Below the pieces are notes generated by a model. It was not told where the DNA came from. It was given only the letters and a program-made list of their open reading frames with translations, and searched no databases. Below are positions 1 to 6,108 of a stretch of DNA of 9,813 nucleotides, one piece after another. The position numbers were made by a program, and so were the translations under genes. This DNA is from Paracoccaceae bacterium. GTDB lineage: Bacteria; Pseudomonadota; Alphaproteobacteria; Rhodobacterales; Rhodobacteraceae. Within the stretch, counting starts at the first letter, position 1. Every line of letters begins with the position of its first letter. The stretch lies in NCBI GenBank assembly GCA_002400675.1, contig NVQY01000175.1, positions 1-9,813 on the forward strand, read 5' to 3'.

Positions 1-332
1 ACAAACGGGATCACCTCGCAGGAACAAAACGGTGCCAACCCGCCGAACAGCGCCGCCAGAAAGATCATCCGCACCTCGCGCCCGACAAAGGCGCGCGCCA
101 CCATGACCTCGGCCCCCGTGGCCTTGAGATAGGCCAGCAACAGCACCGCAAACACGATGTATGGCGCGGTACTGGCCAGCGCGCGGGCGGCAAAGATTAT
201 GGTGCTGCCAAGGTTGGCCGGGTCCAGAACGGCCACGCCCAGCAACAGCGCGAAACTGATGCTCCACGCCGTTTTCAGCCGCGCGATGATCGGCGATGCG
301 CCTTTTGGGGCCTGTTGAGAAATGTCAGCCAT
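1..332 (-). CDS. Permease of the COG0701 / ArsP_1 (PF03773) family, N-terminal part only
   Basis: An inner-membrane permease cut by the left window edge; 110 codons are visible. A hydrophilic N-terminus of about 20 residues is followed by hydrophobic segments at about residues 23-37, 43-70 and 88-102. The last leads into APFCSCEVIPF (Cys103, Cys105), the Cys-Ser-Cys-x-Val-x-Pro signature of this family. Known members include ArsP, which exports trivalent organoarsenicals, and uncharacterised YraQ-like permeases. The ATG at 332-330 is preceded by AAAGGT about 8 bases upstream, and the start overlaps the arsR stop (ATGGCTGA, 8 bases), so the two are almost certainly cotranscribed and translationally coupled. 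Export of arsenicals or another soft metal or metalloid is inferred from the family and the ArsR neighbour; the substrate cannot be read from the sequence. Confidence 0.85.
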   Translation of the reverse strand, partial: MADISQQAPKGASPIIARLKTAWSISFALLLGVAVLDPANLGSTIIFAARALASTAPYIVFAVLLLAYLKATGAEVMVARAFVGREVRMIFLAALFGGLAPFCSCEVIPF

Positions 333-636
333 CGTTGGCGACCTTTCTGTTCATATCGGCGCAGCATTCACTAAGGATGAACTGCGCAAGCCCTTCCAGC
401 GCCTTAAAACTGGCGCGGTTGATCGTGGTGCGCCCGATTTTTTCCTGCGTGACCACCCCACCGGCGGCCAGAAATTTCAGGTGATGGGCAAGGGTCGACG
501 GGGCGATTCCGGTGCGGGCCTGAATGTCCCCCACGCTTAACCCCGGTTCACCGGCACGGATCAACGATTTGAGGACCTTTAGCCGGGCCTCTGACCCCAT
601 TGCCGAAAACCCCTGTGCGGCTTCTTCCCATAACAT
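325..636 (-). CDS. ArsR/SmtB-family metalloregulatory repressor
   Basis: A 103-residue winged-helix DNA-binding protein, normal length for the ArsR family. The N-terminus (FSAMGSEARLKVLKSLI, about 10-26) is the usual first helices. The recognition region lies at about 35-58 (SVGDIQARTGIAPSTLAHHL), followed by the wing (VVTQEKIGRTTIN). A vicinal Cys91-Cys92 pair in ILSECCADM near the C-terminus matches the position of the arsenite-binding Cys95-Cys96 pair of Acidithiobacillus ferrooxidans ArsR, but the third cysteine of that site is missing here. The ATG at 636-634 has AAGGA about 7 bases upstream. Its stop overlaps the downstream permease start, so it probably represses its own operon and releases on binding As(III) or a similar thiophilic ligand. 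The family is clear; the inducer is inferred. Confidence 0.9.
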   Translation of the reverse strand: MLWEEAAQGFSAMGSEARLKVLKSLIRAGEPGLSVGDIQARTGIAPSTLAHHLKFLAAGGVVTQEKIGRTTINRASFKALEGLAQFILSECCADMNRKVANDG

Positions 637-660
637 CTGCGCATCCTTCGTTGATTCGAT

Positions 661-682
661 ATAACTAGTTTTATAGTTTTAT
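661..682 (-). promoter_or_regulatory. Candidate arsR promoter/operator: 8-base tandem repeat joined to a palindrome
   Basis: This AT-rich block stands out in a GC-rich region. On the plus strand ATAACT (661-666) abuts two perfect copies of AGTTTTAT (667-674 and 675-682). The junction makes the palindrome AACTAGTT (663-670). On the minus strand TATAAA (675-670) could serve as a -10 element for arsR, whose start is 34 bases downstream. Overlap of an operator with a -10 box is typical of ArsR autoregulation, but no footprinted site is being matched, so this is a candidate. Confidence 0.4.
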
Positions 683-769
683 GTCGTGTAGGCAAGTCCT
701 TTCTCAATTCGGGACTGTTGCCGCTTTCGGCGATGTGTTGGAATAGATCGAAACACGGTCGGAGAGCAT

Positions 770-2350
770 ATGGACTGGGATTACATCATCGTCGGGGCTG
801 GAAGTGCGGGCTGTGTGCTGGCCAAACGGCTAAGCGAGGCGGGCAATCGCGTGCTGCTGCTAGAGGCGGGCGGCAAGGATAATTACCACTGGGTGCATAT
901 CCCGATGGGCTATCTGTACTGCATCGGCAATCCGCGCACCGACTGGATGTTTCGCACCGGGGCTGAACCGGGGCTGAATGGGCGGTCATTGCTGTATCCG
1001 CGTGGTAAATTGCTGGGCGGGTGCAGTTCGATCAATGGCATGTTGTACCTGCGCGGGCAGGCGGCGGATTATGACGGTTGGCGCCAGATGGGCTTGGCCG
1101 GTTGGGGCTGGGATGATGTCCTGCCCTATTTCAAACGTTCAGAGGATTACGTCGAAGGGGCCTCTGATCTGCATGGTGAAGGCGGCGAATGGCGGGTGGA
1201 AAATCAGCGCCTGCACTGGGATGTTCTGGATCACTGGATGGCGGCGGCCACCAAATGGGGTTTGCCGCAGGTCACAGATTTCAACACTGGGGATAACGAA
1301 GGGGTGGGTTATTTCCGCGTCAACCAAAGAGGCGGCTGGCGCATCAACACGGCCAAGGCGTTTTTGCGCACCACCTCGGGGGACAATCTAAAGGTCGAAA
1401 CACAGGCCCACACCCGGCGCATCCTGATCGAAGGGGGCCGCGCGGTTGGTGTCGAATATGACCGGGGCGGCGAGGTCATGACTGCCCGCACATCGGGCGA
1501 AGTCATCCTGTCTGCCGGGGCAATCGGCAGCCCGCAAATCCTGCAATTGTCCGGGCTTGGGTCGGGTGATCTGTTGCAACAACACGGGGTGGAGGTTGTG
1601 CGCGACATGCCCGGTATCGGCGCCAACCTGCAAGACCATCTGCAACTGCGCTGTGCGTGGCGGTTGACCGGGGCCAAGACGCTGAATACGCTGGCCAATT
1701 CTCTTTGGGGCAAGGCCAAGATCGCGCTGGAATACGCCGCCACCCGGTCCGGGCCAATGTCCATGTCCCCCAGCCAGCTTGGCGCGTTCGCAAAATCGCG
1801 CGCCGATCTGGCCACACCGGACCTTGAATACCATGTGCAGCCCCTGACGCTTGAGGCGTTCGGCCAGCCGTTGGATGATTTCCCCGGCCTGACTGCCAGC
1901 GTGTGCAACCTGCGCCCCGAAAGCCGGGGCAGCGTTACGATTACCTCGCCCGACCCGCACGCCGCGCCGCTGATTTCGCCGAACTATCTAAGCACCCAAG
2001 GCGACCGGCAAGTGGCGGTGGCGGCGATCCGTCAATCCCGCGCGATCATGGCCCAAGCCCCGATGCAACGCCATGCCCCGGACGAGATCAAACCGGGCAT
2101 CGACTCGGATGACGAGGGCGACCTGATCCGTGCGGCGGGCGACATCGGCACGACGATCTTTCACCCGACCTGCACCGTGCGCATGGGCGCGGATGAGGAC
2201 GCGCCGTTGGACGCGCAGTTGCGATTGCGCGGGGTTGAAGGGCTAAGAGTGGTGGACGCCAGCGTGATGCCGGTGATCACCAGCGGCAACACCAACGCGC
2301 CGACCATCATGATCGCGGAAAAGGCGGCGGCGATGATCTTGGGCCAATAA
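770..2350 (+). CDS. GMC-family FAD-dependent oxidoreductase (alcohol/choline dehydrogenase-like)
   Basis: A 526-residue flavoprotein of full GMC length with no signal peptide, so probably cytoplasmic or loosely membrane-associated. The FAD-binding Rossmann motif GAGSAG is at 9-14, with LLLEAGG at 29-35. The first GMC signature region GGCSSINGMLYLRG is at 83-96, and the second region SAGAIGSPQILQLSGLG at 248-264. The catalytic pair is His465 (FHPTCTVRMG) and Asn509 (SGNTNAP); their 44-residue spacing equals that of His466/Asn510 in choline oxidase. Such enzymes oxidise an alcohol to an aldehyde and pass electrons to oxygen or a quinone; the substrate cannot be assigned, and no betaine-aldehyde dehydrogenase or BetI lies beside it. 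The ATG at 770 has GGAG 5 bases upstream. It is divergent from arsR and convergent with the next gene, so it is probably transcribed alone. Confidence 0.93.
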   Translation: MDWDYIIVGAGSAGCVLAKRLSEAGNRVLLLEAGGKDNYHWVHIPMGYLYCIGNPRTDWMFRTGAEPGLNGRSLLYPRGKLLGGCSSINGMLYLRGQAADYDGWRQMGLAGWGWDDVLPYFKRSEDYVEGASDLHGEGGEWRVENQRLHWDVLDHWMAAATKWGLPQVTDFNTGDNEGVGYFRVNQRGGWRINTAKAFLRTTSGDNLKVETQAHTRRILIEGGRAVGVEYDRGGEVMTARTSGEVILSAGAIGSPQILQLSGLGSGDLLQQHGVEVVRDMPGIGANLQDHLQLRCAWRLTGAKTLNTLANSLWGKAKIALEYAATRSGPMSMSPSQLGAFAKSRADLATPDLEYHVQPLTLEAFGQPLDDFPGLTASVCNLRPESRGSVTITSPDPHAAPLISPNYLSTQGDRQVAVAAIRQSRAIMAQAPMQRHAPDEIKPGIDSDDEGDLIRAAGDIGTTIFHPTCTVRMGADEDAPLDAQLRLRGVEGLRVVDASVMPVITSGNTNAPTIMIAEKAAAMILGQ

Positions 2351-2365
2351 TTCCGGCCAGCGTGG

Positions 2366-3061
2366 TCAGCCGTAGATACGCCGCATGTCCGGGCCTTCGG
2401 TGCAATACATATGCACCCAGATAAAGGCATGTTGAAACAGCGCCACGACCAGCGCATTCCATGACCCGAATGCCAGCGCGATGCCCCAAAAGCCAAGGAA
2501 AATAACCCCGTACATGCCGTTGGCCGTGTATTTGAACAGGCCCTTGTTCACCATCGGCATATTGGCAATTTCATCGCGGAAATGATCACCGCCCAAGGCG
2601 CGGGGCAGGGTGAAATACACCAGAACCGAATGCATCCCCCAGATGGCGACCCCGATCAGCGCAAGGCCCAGCGCCAGTTCCAACCCCCTCCAACCCGTGA
2701 TCGGCACGGTGTCGGCCCATCCGATCAGGATCAGGGTAATTGGCCGCGCGACCAGAAGCGGCATGAAAATTGCTGCCCAGACCTGCATGTCGCGGTCGCC
2801 AAACCGGTTGCTCAACCAGTTGCGATGCAGCTGCAAACGGAACCCGATGGCGACGATCAGTTGATGGATACCCGCCAAAGCAATCGACACAACCGCCCAT
2901 TGATAACTGGTCAGAAACAGGATCTTTGGCGCATCCGCCGTGGTCGTTAACAATGACCCGGCCCCCAGCGCCATCAGGGCAAAGATCGCGATTTGCTGCG
3001 GTTGCCCTTCGATGATGTCGCGCCATGTGCTTTGTGCGCGGATTGCCGATAGCTGTGTCAT
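2366..3061 (-). CDS. Integral membrane protein, PEMT/isoprenylcysteine-type methyltransferase-like
   Basis: A 231-residue protein with about five hydrophobic segments (roughly 24-39, 53-73, 92-116, 126-151 and 181-215). It ends in MYCTEGPDMRRIYG, which resembles the C-terminal S-adenosylmethionine-binding end (H/Y-x-x-E-x-P-x-M-x-x-x-Y-G) of phospholipid N-methyltransferases such as PEMT. The preceding YTANGMYGVIFLGFWG (178-193) fits the conserved small-residue turn before the last membrane helices. Phospholipid or prenyl-cysteine methylation is therefore plausible, but the first half is not diagnostic. I chose the ATG at 3061 because GGGGG lies about 7 bases upstream. An in-frame start at 3241 would add 60 unlikely residues and read through a terminator-like repeat. 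The stop is 15 bases from the end of the convergent GMC gene, and no terminator is visible between them. Confidence 0.62.
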   Translation of the reverse strand: MTQLSAIRAQSTWRDIIEGQPQQIAIFALMALGAGSLLTTTADAPKILFLTSYQWAVVSIALAGIHQLIVAIGFRLQLHRNWLSNRFGDRDMQVWAAIFMPLLVARPITLILIGWADTVPITGWRGLELALGLALIGVAIWGMHSVLVYFTLPRALGGDHFRDEIANMPMVNKGLFKYTANGMYGVIFLGFWGIALAFGSWNALVVALFQHAFIWVHMYCTEGPDMRRIYG

Positions 3062-3112
3062 TGATCGCCCCCGATTTTCCAGATCACACCTAGCACGGAT
3101 CAAAAACCTTGG

Positions 3113-3146
3113 GGTAGAAACGACAACCCCCTGCGGCCAGGCCTCG
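3113..3146 (-). repeat. Degenerate second copy of the rpsU terminator sequence
   Basis: This segment aligns with 3243-3277 (the left part of the rpsU terminator) over about 35 bases with only a few substitutions and single-base gaps. Both read GGTA, then AAACGACAA, then a run of C, then GCGGC and GCCTCG. In this copy the bases corresponding to the GGGGGTCGT arm are AATGACC, so the long stem is lost and only a short GGC/GCC hairpin remains. It lies between the rpsU terminator and the start of the methyltransferase-like gene, in the same orientation. It is probably a duplicated terminator that has decayed. Confidence 0.55.
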
Positions 3147-3250
3147 AATGACCATGCGTCAATTCTCTCTGATCTGACGATAATACAGGCCAGAAGACGC
3201 TCAGAACTTTTGTACAAAATGGAACAATGCCCGCCAAACACAGGTACAAA

Positions 3251-3285
3251 ACGACAAACCCCCGCGGCATAGCCTCGGGGGTCGT
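3251..3285 (-). terminator. Rho-independent terminator of rpsU
   Basis: CCCCCG (3259-3264) pairs with CGGGGG (3276-3281), with an inner GGC-ATA-GCC hairpin (3266-3274). An outer ACGA/TCGT pairing (3251-3254 with 3282-3285) is separated by a bulge. Read on the minus strand, the hairpin is followed by GTCGTTTTG, a short U tract, 34 bases after the rpsU stop. On the plus strand the hairpin is followed by CAATTTTTC, so it may work in both directions. Confidence 0.8.
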
Positions 3286-3318
3286 CAATTTTTCGTGTTA
3301 GAAATCACCAGAGGTGCT

Positions 3319-3525
3319 TTAGAGCATCCCTTCGCGTTGTGCTTTCTTACGTGCCAGTTTACGGGCACGACGGATCGCTTCCGCTTTCTCGCGCGCTTTC
3401 TTTTCGGACGGTTTCTCGAAATGTTGCTTGAGCTTCATTTCACGAAAAACGCCTTCACGCTGGAGCTTTTTCTTCAGGGCACGAAGCGCCTGATCGACAT
3501 TGTTGTCGCGAACACTAACCTGCAT
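3319..3525 (-). CDS. rpsU: 30S ribosomal protein S21
   Basis: A 68-residue basic protein. The N-terminus [20 protein letters not shown] and the central [21 protein letters not shown] are the conserved S21 core. The rest is the Lys/Arg-rich C-terminal helix that binds 16S rRNA on the small subunit; S21 takes part in initiation on natural mRNAs. The length is normal for the alphaproteobacterial form. The ATG at 3525-3523 has AAGGTGG upstream, but this ribosome-binding site lies partly in a small hairpin (separate entry). The gene has its own terminator and is divergent from coq9. From memory this adjacency is common in Rhodobacterales. Confidence 0.97.
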   Translation of the reverse strand: MQVSVRDNNVDQALRALKKKLQREGVFREMKLKQHFEKPSEKKAREKAEAIRRARKLARKKAQREGML

Positions 3526-3539
3526 GTGGTTTTCACCAC
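3526..3539 (-). promoter_or_regulatory. Hairpin with GAAA tetraloop over the rpsU ribosome-binding site
   Basis: On the minus strand the bases immediately before the rpsU ATG read GTGGT-GAAA-ACCAC. This is a perfect 5-base-pair stem closed by a GNRA tetraloop, and it ends directly against the start codon. The 5' arm forms part of the AAGGTGG Shine-Dalgarno stretch. In RNA it could lower initiation or provide a target for autoregulation. The structure is seen in the sequence; its effect is inferred. Confidence 0.5.
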
Positions 3540-3579
3540 CTTTCTAGTTTGAGTTGCAAGGATTTGCAGGAAATGCGCC

Positions 3580-3623
3580 TATAGCAAATGACTGCGAACT
3601 TGTCCAGTATAGCAAACAACTGC
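3580..3623 (+). promoter_or_regulatory. Two 16-base direct repeats upstream of coq9
   Basis: TATAGCAAATGACTGC (3580-3595) and TATAGCAAACAACTGC (3608-3623) match at 14 of 16 positions and start 28 bases apart. They lie in the rpsU/coq9 divergent intergenic region, and the second copy ends just before the coq9 ribosome-binding site AGGAG (3627-3631). They could be paired sites for one regulator or a duplicated promoter element. I do not recognise a known motif. Confidence 0.45.
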
Positions 3624-3638
3624 CACAGGAGTCCCGCC

Positions 3639-4340
3639 ATGCCCGAAACCAGCGATACCCAGTCCGCCGATCTTAAGGAAACACTGCTGGACGCGGTCCT
3701 GCTGCATGTGCCGTTTGATGGATGGACCCAAGTCAGCTTTGACGCAGCGGTTGCCGATAGTGGCCTTGACCCCACCCTTGCCCGCGCCATCTGTCCGCGC
3801 GGCGCGGTCGATCTGGCGCTGGCGTTCCATGCGCGCGGTGATTCGCAGATGCTGGACCGGATCGCCGGGGCCGAGTTTGCCAACATGCGGTTTCGCGACA
3901 AGATCGCCGCCGCTGTCCGGTTCCGCCTTGAGGTGGTCGCGGACAAGGAGTTGGTGCGACGCGGGGTGACGTTGTTTTCGCTGCCGCAATACGCCGGTGA
4001 TGGGGCCGGGGCGATCTGGGGCACCTGCGGTCTGATCTGGCAGGCGCTGGGCGATACATCCGAGGATGTGAACTGGTACACCAAACGCGCGACGCTTGCC
4101 GGGGTGTACTCGGCCACGGTGCTTTATTGGTTGGGCGATGACACGCCGGATCATCAGGCCACATGGGAATTTCTTGACCGGCGGATCGAAAACGTCATGC
4201 AGATCGAAAAACTGAAAGCCCAAGTGCGCGATAATGCGCTGTTAAAGCCGTTGCTGGCTGGACCGAACTGGTTGGCAAGCGTGATCCGCGCACCCAAGGC
4301 GGCGGATGACCTGCCCGGTTCCGTGCGTCCCCGCAGATAG
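3639..4340 (+). CDS. COQ9-family ubiquinone biosynthesis protein
   Basis: A 233-residue protein. The N-terminal part (LKETLLDAVLLHVPFDGWT, 12-30) resembles the TetR-like helical fold of COQ9, and AICPRGAVDLALAFHARGD (50-68) is the next conserved block. The C-terminal COQ9 domain carries DVNWYTKRATLAGVYSAT (143-160) and FLDRRIENVMQIEKLK (178-193). COQ9 is a lipid-binding accessory factor that presents intermediates to COQ7, the demethoxyubiquinone hydroxylase; the bacterial role is inferred from that. I chose the ATG at 3639 because AGGAG lies 7 bases upstream. An in-frame ATG at 3588 would run through the direct repeats and has no good ribosome-binding site. A quinone oxidoreductase follows after 49 bases on the same strand, suggesting an operon. 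Confidence 0.9.
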   Translation: MPETSDTQSADLKETLLDAVLLHVPFDGWTQVSFDAAVADSGLDPTLARAICPRGAVDLALAFHARGDSQMLDRIAGAEFANMRFRDKIAAAVRFRLEVVADKELVRRGVTLFSLPQYAGDGAGAIWGTCGLIWQALGDTSEDVNWYTKRATLAGVYSATVLYWLGDDTPDHQATWEFLDRRIENVMQIEKLKAQVRDNALLKPLLAGPNWLASVIRAPKAADDLPGSVRPRR

Positions 4341-4389
4341 CCCCCCCAAAACCAATACTGCCAGAGCGATCCGGCGACAGGAGCCTTTC

Positions 4390-5379
4390 ATGACACAGAC
4401 AATGCGCGCCATCGAGATTAGCAAACCCGGCCCCCCCGACGTTCTGAAGCTGACCACGCGGCCGATGCCGGTGCCGGCCCATGGGCAGGTGGTGATCAAG
4501 GTGGCATGGGCCGGGGTGAACCGGCCGGATGCGCTGCAACGGGCGGGGGCCTATGCGCCGCCTGCCGGGGCCAGTGATTTGCCGGGGTTAGAGGCGGCGG
4601 GCGAGGTGGTCGCGCTGGGCGACGGAGTTGACGGCATTGCGCTGGGCGACAAGGTGTGCGCGTTGCTGCCCGGTGGCGGTTACGCGGAATATGTCGCCAC
4701 ACCCGCGGCGCATTGCCTGCCGGTGCCCAAGGGCATGGGGCTGAAAGAGGCGGCGTGCCTGCCCGAGAATTATTTTACCGTCTGGTCGAATGTCTTTACC
4801 CGTGGCGGGCTGGACGCGGGCGAGAGGTTCCTTGTGCATGGCGGCTCTAGTGGCATTGGCACAACGGCGATCCAACTGGCACATGCGTTTGGCGCGCGGG
4901 TGTTTACCACCGCAGGGTCAGCGGCCAAATGTCAGGCCTGCCTTGATCTGGGGGCGGAACGGGCGATCAACTACCGCCAAGAGGATTTTGTCGAAGTGGT
5001 CAAGGCCGAAGGCGGGGCCAACCTGATTTTGGATATGGTCGGGGGCGATTACATTCCGCGCAATATCAACACCTTGGCGAATGACGGGCGGCTTGTGCAG
5101 ATCGCGTTTTTGCAAGGCCCCAAGGTCGAGTTGAATTTTGCCCAGGTGATGATGCGGCGACTGTCGATCACCGGGTCAACACTGCGCCCGCAAAGCGATC
5201 TGGCCAAGGCGCGCATCGCTCAGGAATTGCGGGCGTTAGTCTGGCCGTTGCTCGACTCCGGGCGCATTGCCCCTGTCATGGACAGCGAATTTGATCTGGG
5301 CGACGCGGCGGCGGCACATACCCGCATGGAAAGCTCGGGTCATATCGGCAAGATTGTGCTGAAAGTCGCGGGTGGATAA
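4390..5379 (+). CDS. NAD(P)H quinone oxidoreductase, PIG3 / zeta-crystallin type
   Basis: A 329-residue medium-chain dehydrogenase/reductase without the structural zinc lobe. The N-terminal GroES-like domain includes AGVNRPDALQRAGAYAPP (41-58) and the catalytic-domain turn GLEAAGEV (66-73). The nucleotide-binding domain starts with VHGGSSGIGTTAIQLA (149-164). The C-terminal LQGPKVELNFAQVMMRRLSI and STLRPQS (263-269) are typical of the PIG3 quinone oxidoreductase subfamily. Such enzymes reduce quinones or activated alkenes with NADPH in the cytoplasm. The ATG at 4390 has AGGAG 8 bases upstream. An in-frame ATG at 4306 is rejected because it overlaps the end of coq9 and has an unrelated N-terminus. 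Its place behind coq9 suggests joint expression, though the two need not share a pathway. Confidence 0.93.
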   Translation: MTQTMRAIEISKPGPPDVLKLTTRPMPVPAHGQVVIKVAWAGVNRPDALQRAGAYAPPAGASDLPGLEAAGEVVALGDGVDGIALGDKVCALLPGGGYAEYVATPAAHCLPVPKGMGLKEAACLPENYFTVWSNVFTRGGLDAGERFLVHGGSSGIGTTAIQLAHAFGARVFTTAGSAAKCQACLDLGAERAINYRQEDFVEVVKAEGGANLILDMVGGDYIPRNINTLANDGRLVQIAFLQGPKVELNFAQVMMRRLSITGSTLRPQSDLAKARIAQELRALVWPLLDSGRIAPVMDSEFDLGDAAAAHTRMESSGHIGKIVLKVAGG

Positions 5380-5392
5380 TATCGTATCAAGC

Positions 5393-5432
5393 TTGGCAAA
5401 CGGGGCGCAGCATGTAACGTGCGCTTGCCCAA
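5393..5432. other. Interrupted hairpin between the quinone oxidoreductase and the secreted protein gene
   Basis: TTGGCAA (5393-5399) pairs with TTGCCCAA (5425-5432, one bulged C), and inside it GCGCA (5405-5409) pairs with TGCGC (5420-5424). No U tract follows on either strand, so it is not a standard terminator. It may be an mRNA processing or attenuating structure in the upstream operon, or a leader structure of the gene starting at 5458. Confidence 0.3.
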
Positions 5433-5457
5433 AAAATCCCACCAAAGGAGACCTCTC

Positions 5458-5958
5458 ATGAAAATTCTTGCCGCTTTGGCCACCAGTGCCGTTCTGGCTT
5501 TTGCACCTGTTGCCGGTTTGGCGCAGGGGTTGATCGACAAAGGGTTTGTGGCGGGTTGGAACATTCTGGTTGATCCGGATATGGGCAACGGCTGTTTGAT
5601 CCAGACCGTGTTCGAGGATTATTCGGTGGTGCGCATCGGCTATGATGCGCAGAACAACCGGGGCTATTTTGTGGTGTTCAACAAGGCGTGGGGCGAGATC
5701 AAGAAGGGCGAAGTTTACAACATAACCTTTGATCTGGACGGCGAGAAATTCGACGCCAAGGCAACCGGGTTTGTCCTGAACAAGGTGCCGGGTGCCGGGG
5801 TGTTCTTTGAGGATCGCGATTTTGTGCGGGCCATCGCGCAGCGTAAGGTGATGACGGTGTACGGCCAGTCCGGACAAAAGGTCATGGCGATTGACCTTAA
5901 AGGGTCCGCCAAGGCGATTGAGTATGCCCGCAAGTGTCAGGATGAAATGGGGTCGTAG
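5458..5958 (+). CDS. Small secreted/periplasmic protein of unknown function
   Basis: A 166-residue protein I do not recognise with certainty. Residues 1-22 are a Sec signal peptide: MK, a hydrophobic stretch ILAALATSAVLAFAPVAG, and probable cleavage near Ala22. The mature part is rich in predicted beta strands and has two cysteines, Cys46 (NGCLIQ) and Cys160 (ARKCQ), which could form one disulfide in the periplasm. It ends with a helix-like segment, DLKGSAKAIEYARKC. The overall pattern (signal peptide, beta-rich core with an N-terminal Cys, and a late SxxAI-type helix) recalls IalB-like periplasmic proteins, but that is only a resemblance. The ATG at 5458 has AAAGGAG 8 bases upstream, better than the in-frame ATG at 5419. 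It lies 78 bases after the quinone oxidoreductase, with a hairpin in the gap. Confidence 0.8.
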   Translation: MKILAALATSAVLAFAPVAGLAQGLIDKGFVAGWNILVDPDMGNGCLIQTVFEDYSVVRIGYDAQNNRGYFVVFNKAWGEIKKGEVYNITFDLDGEKFDAKATGFVLNKVPGAGVFFEDRDFVRAIAQRKVMTVYGQSGQKVMAIDLKGSAKAIEYARKCQDEMGS

Positions 5959-5977
5959 AACCACGTTGAAAGGGATT

Positions 5978-6108
5978 GTAGGGTGGGTGAAACCCACGCT
6001 TTGCAACAACCGAAACAATGGAACGCGGTGGGTTATCCCGGGCTGTCGCCGTTTTCGCCAGAAACGCTCCCCCGGAGCGTTTCCAAAATGGCTCAAACCC
6101 CACCCTAC
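5978..6108. repeat. Palindromic REP/MITE-like intergenic element
   Basis: The element is bounded by a perfect 10-base inverted repeat, GTAGGGTGGG (5978-5987) and CCCACCCTAC (6099-6108). Inside the left end GTGGGT-GAA-ACCCAC (5983-5997) folds back on itself. The centre-right holds a 10-base-pair perfect stem, GAAACGCTCC (6061-6070) with GGAGCGTTTC (6074-6083), closed by CCC. That stem is flanked by GCCGTTTT (6048-6055) pairing with AAAATGGC (6085-6092) with one G-T pair. Nested palindromes with terminal inverted repeats in a spacer between convergent genes are what REP/BIME or small MITE elements look like. It carries no gene. Whether it is repeated in the genome cannot be seen here. Confidence 0.65.

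Noticed and set aside
1309..1960. Overlapping minus-strand open frames of 190-199 codons inside the GMC gene
   Set aside because: They lie opposite a full-length GMC oxidoreductase with all its motifs; long antisense frames are expected in GC-rich coding DNA.
2347..2366. Possible terminator between the GMC and methyltransferase-like genes
   Set aside because: Only a GGCC/GGCC 4-base-pair stem without a T tract is present, too weak to call.
3062..3241. N-terminal extension of the methyltransferase-like gene to 3241
   Set aside because: It would translate through the terminator-like repeat and adds 60 residues unlike the family, while the ATG at 3061 has a purine-rich ribosome-binding site.
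5393..5436. Terminator after the quinone oxidoreductase
   Set aside because: The hairpin is followed by an A run, not Ts, on the plus strand, so it is listed only as a structure.
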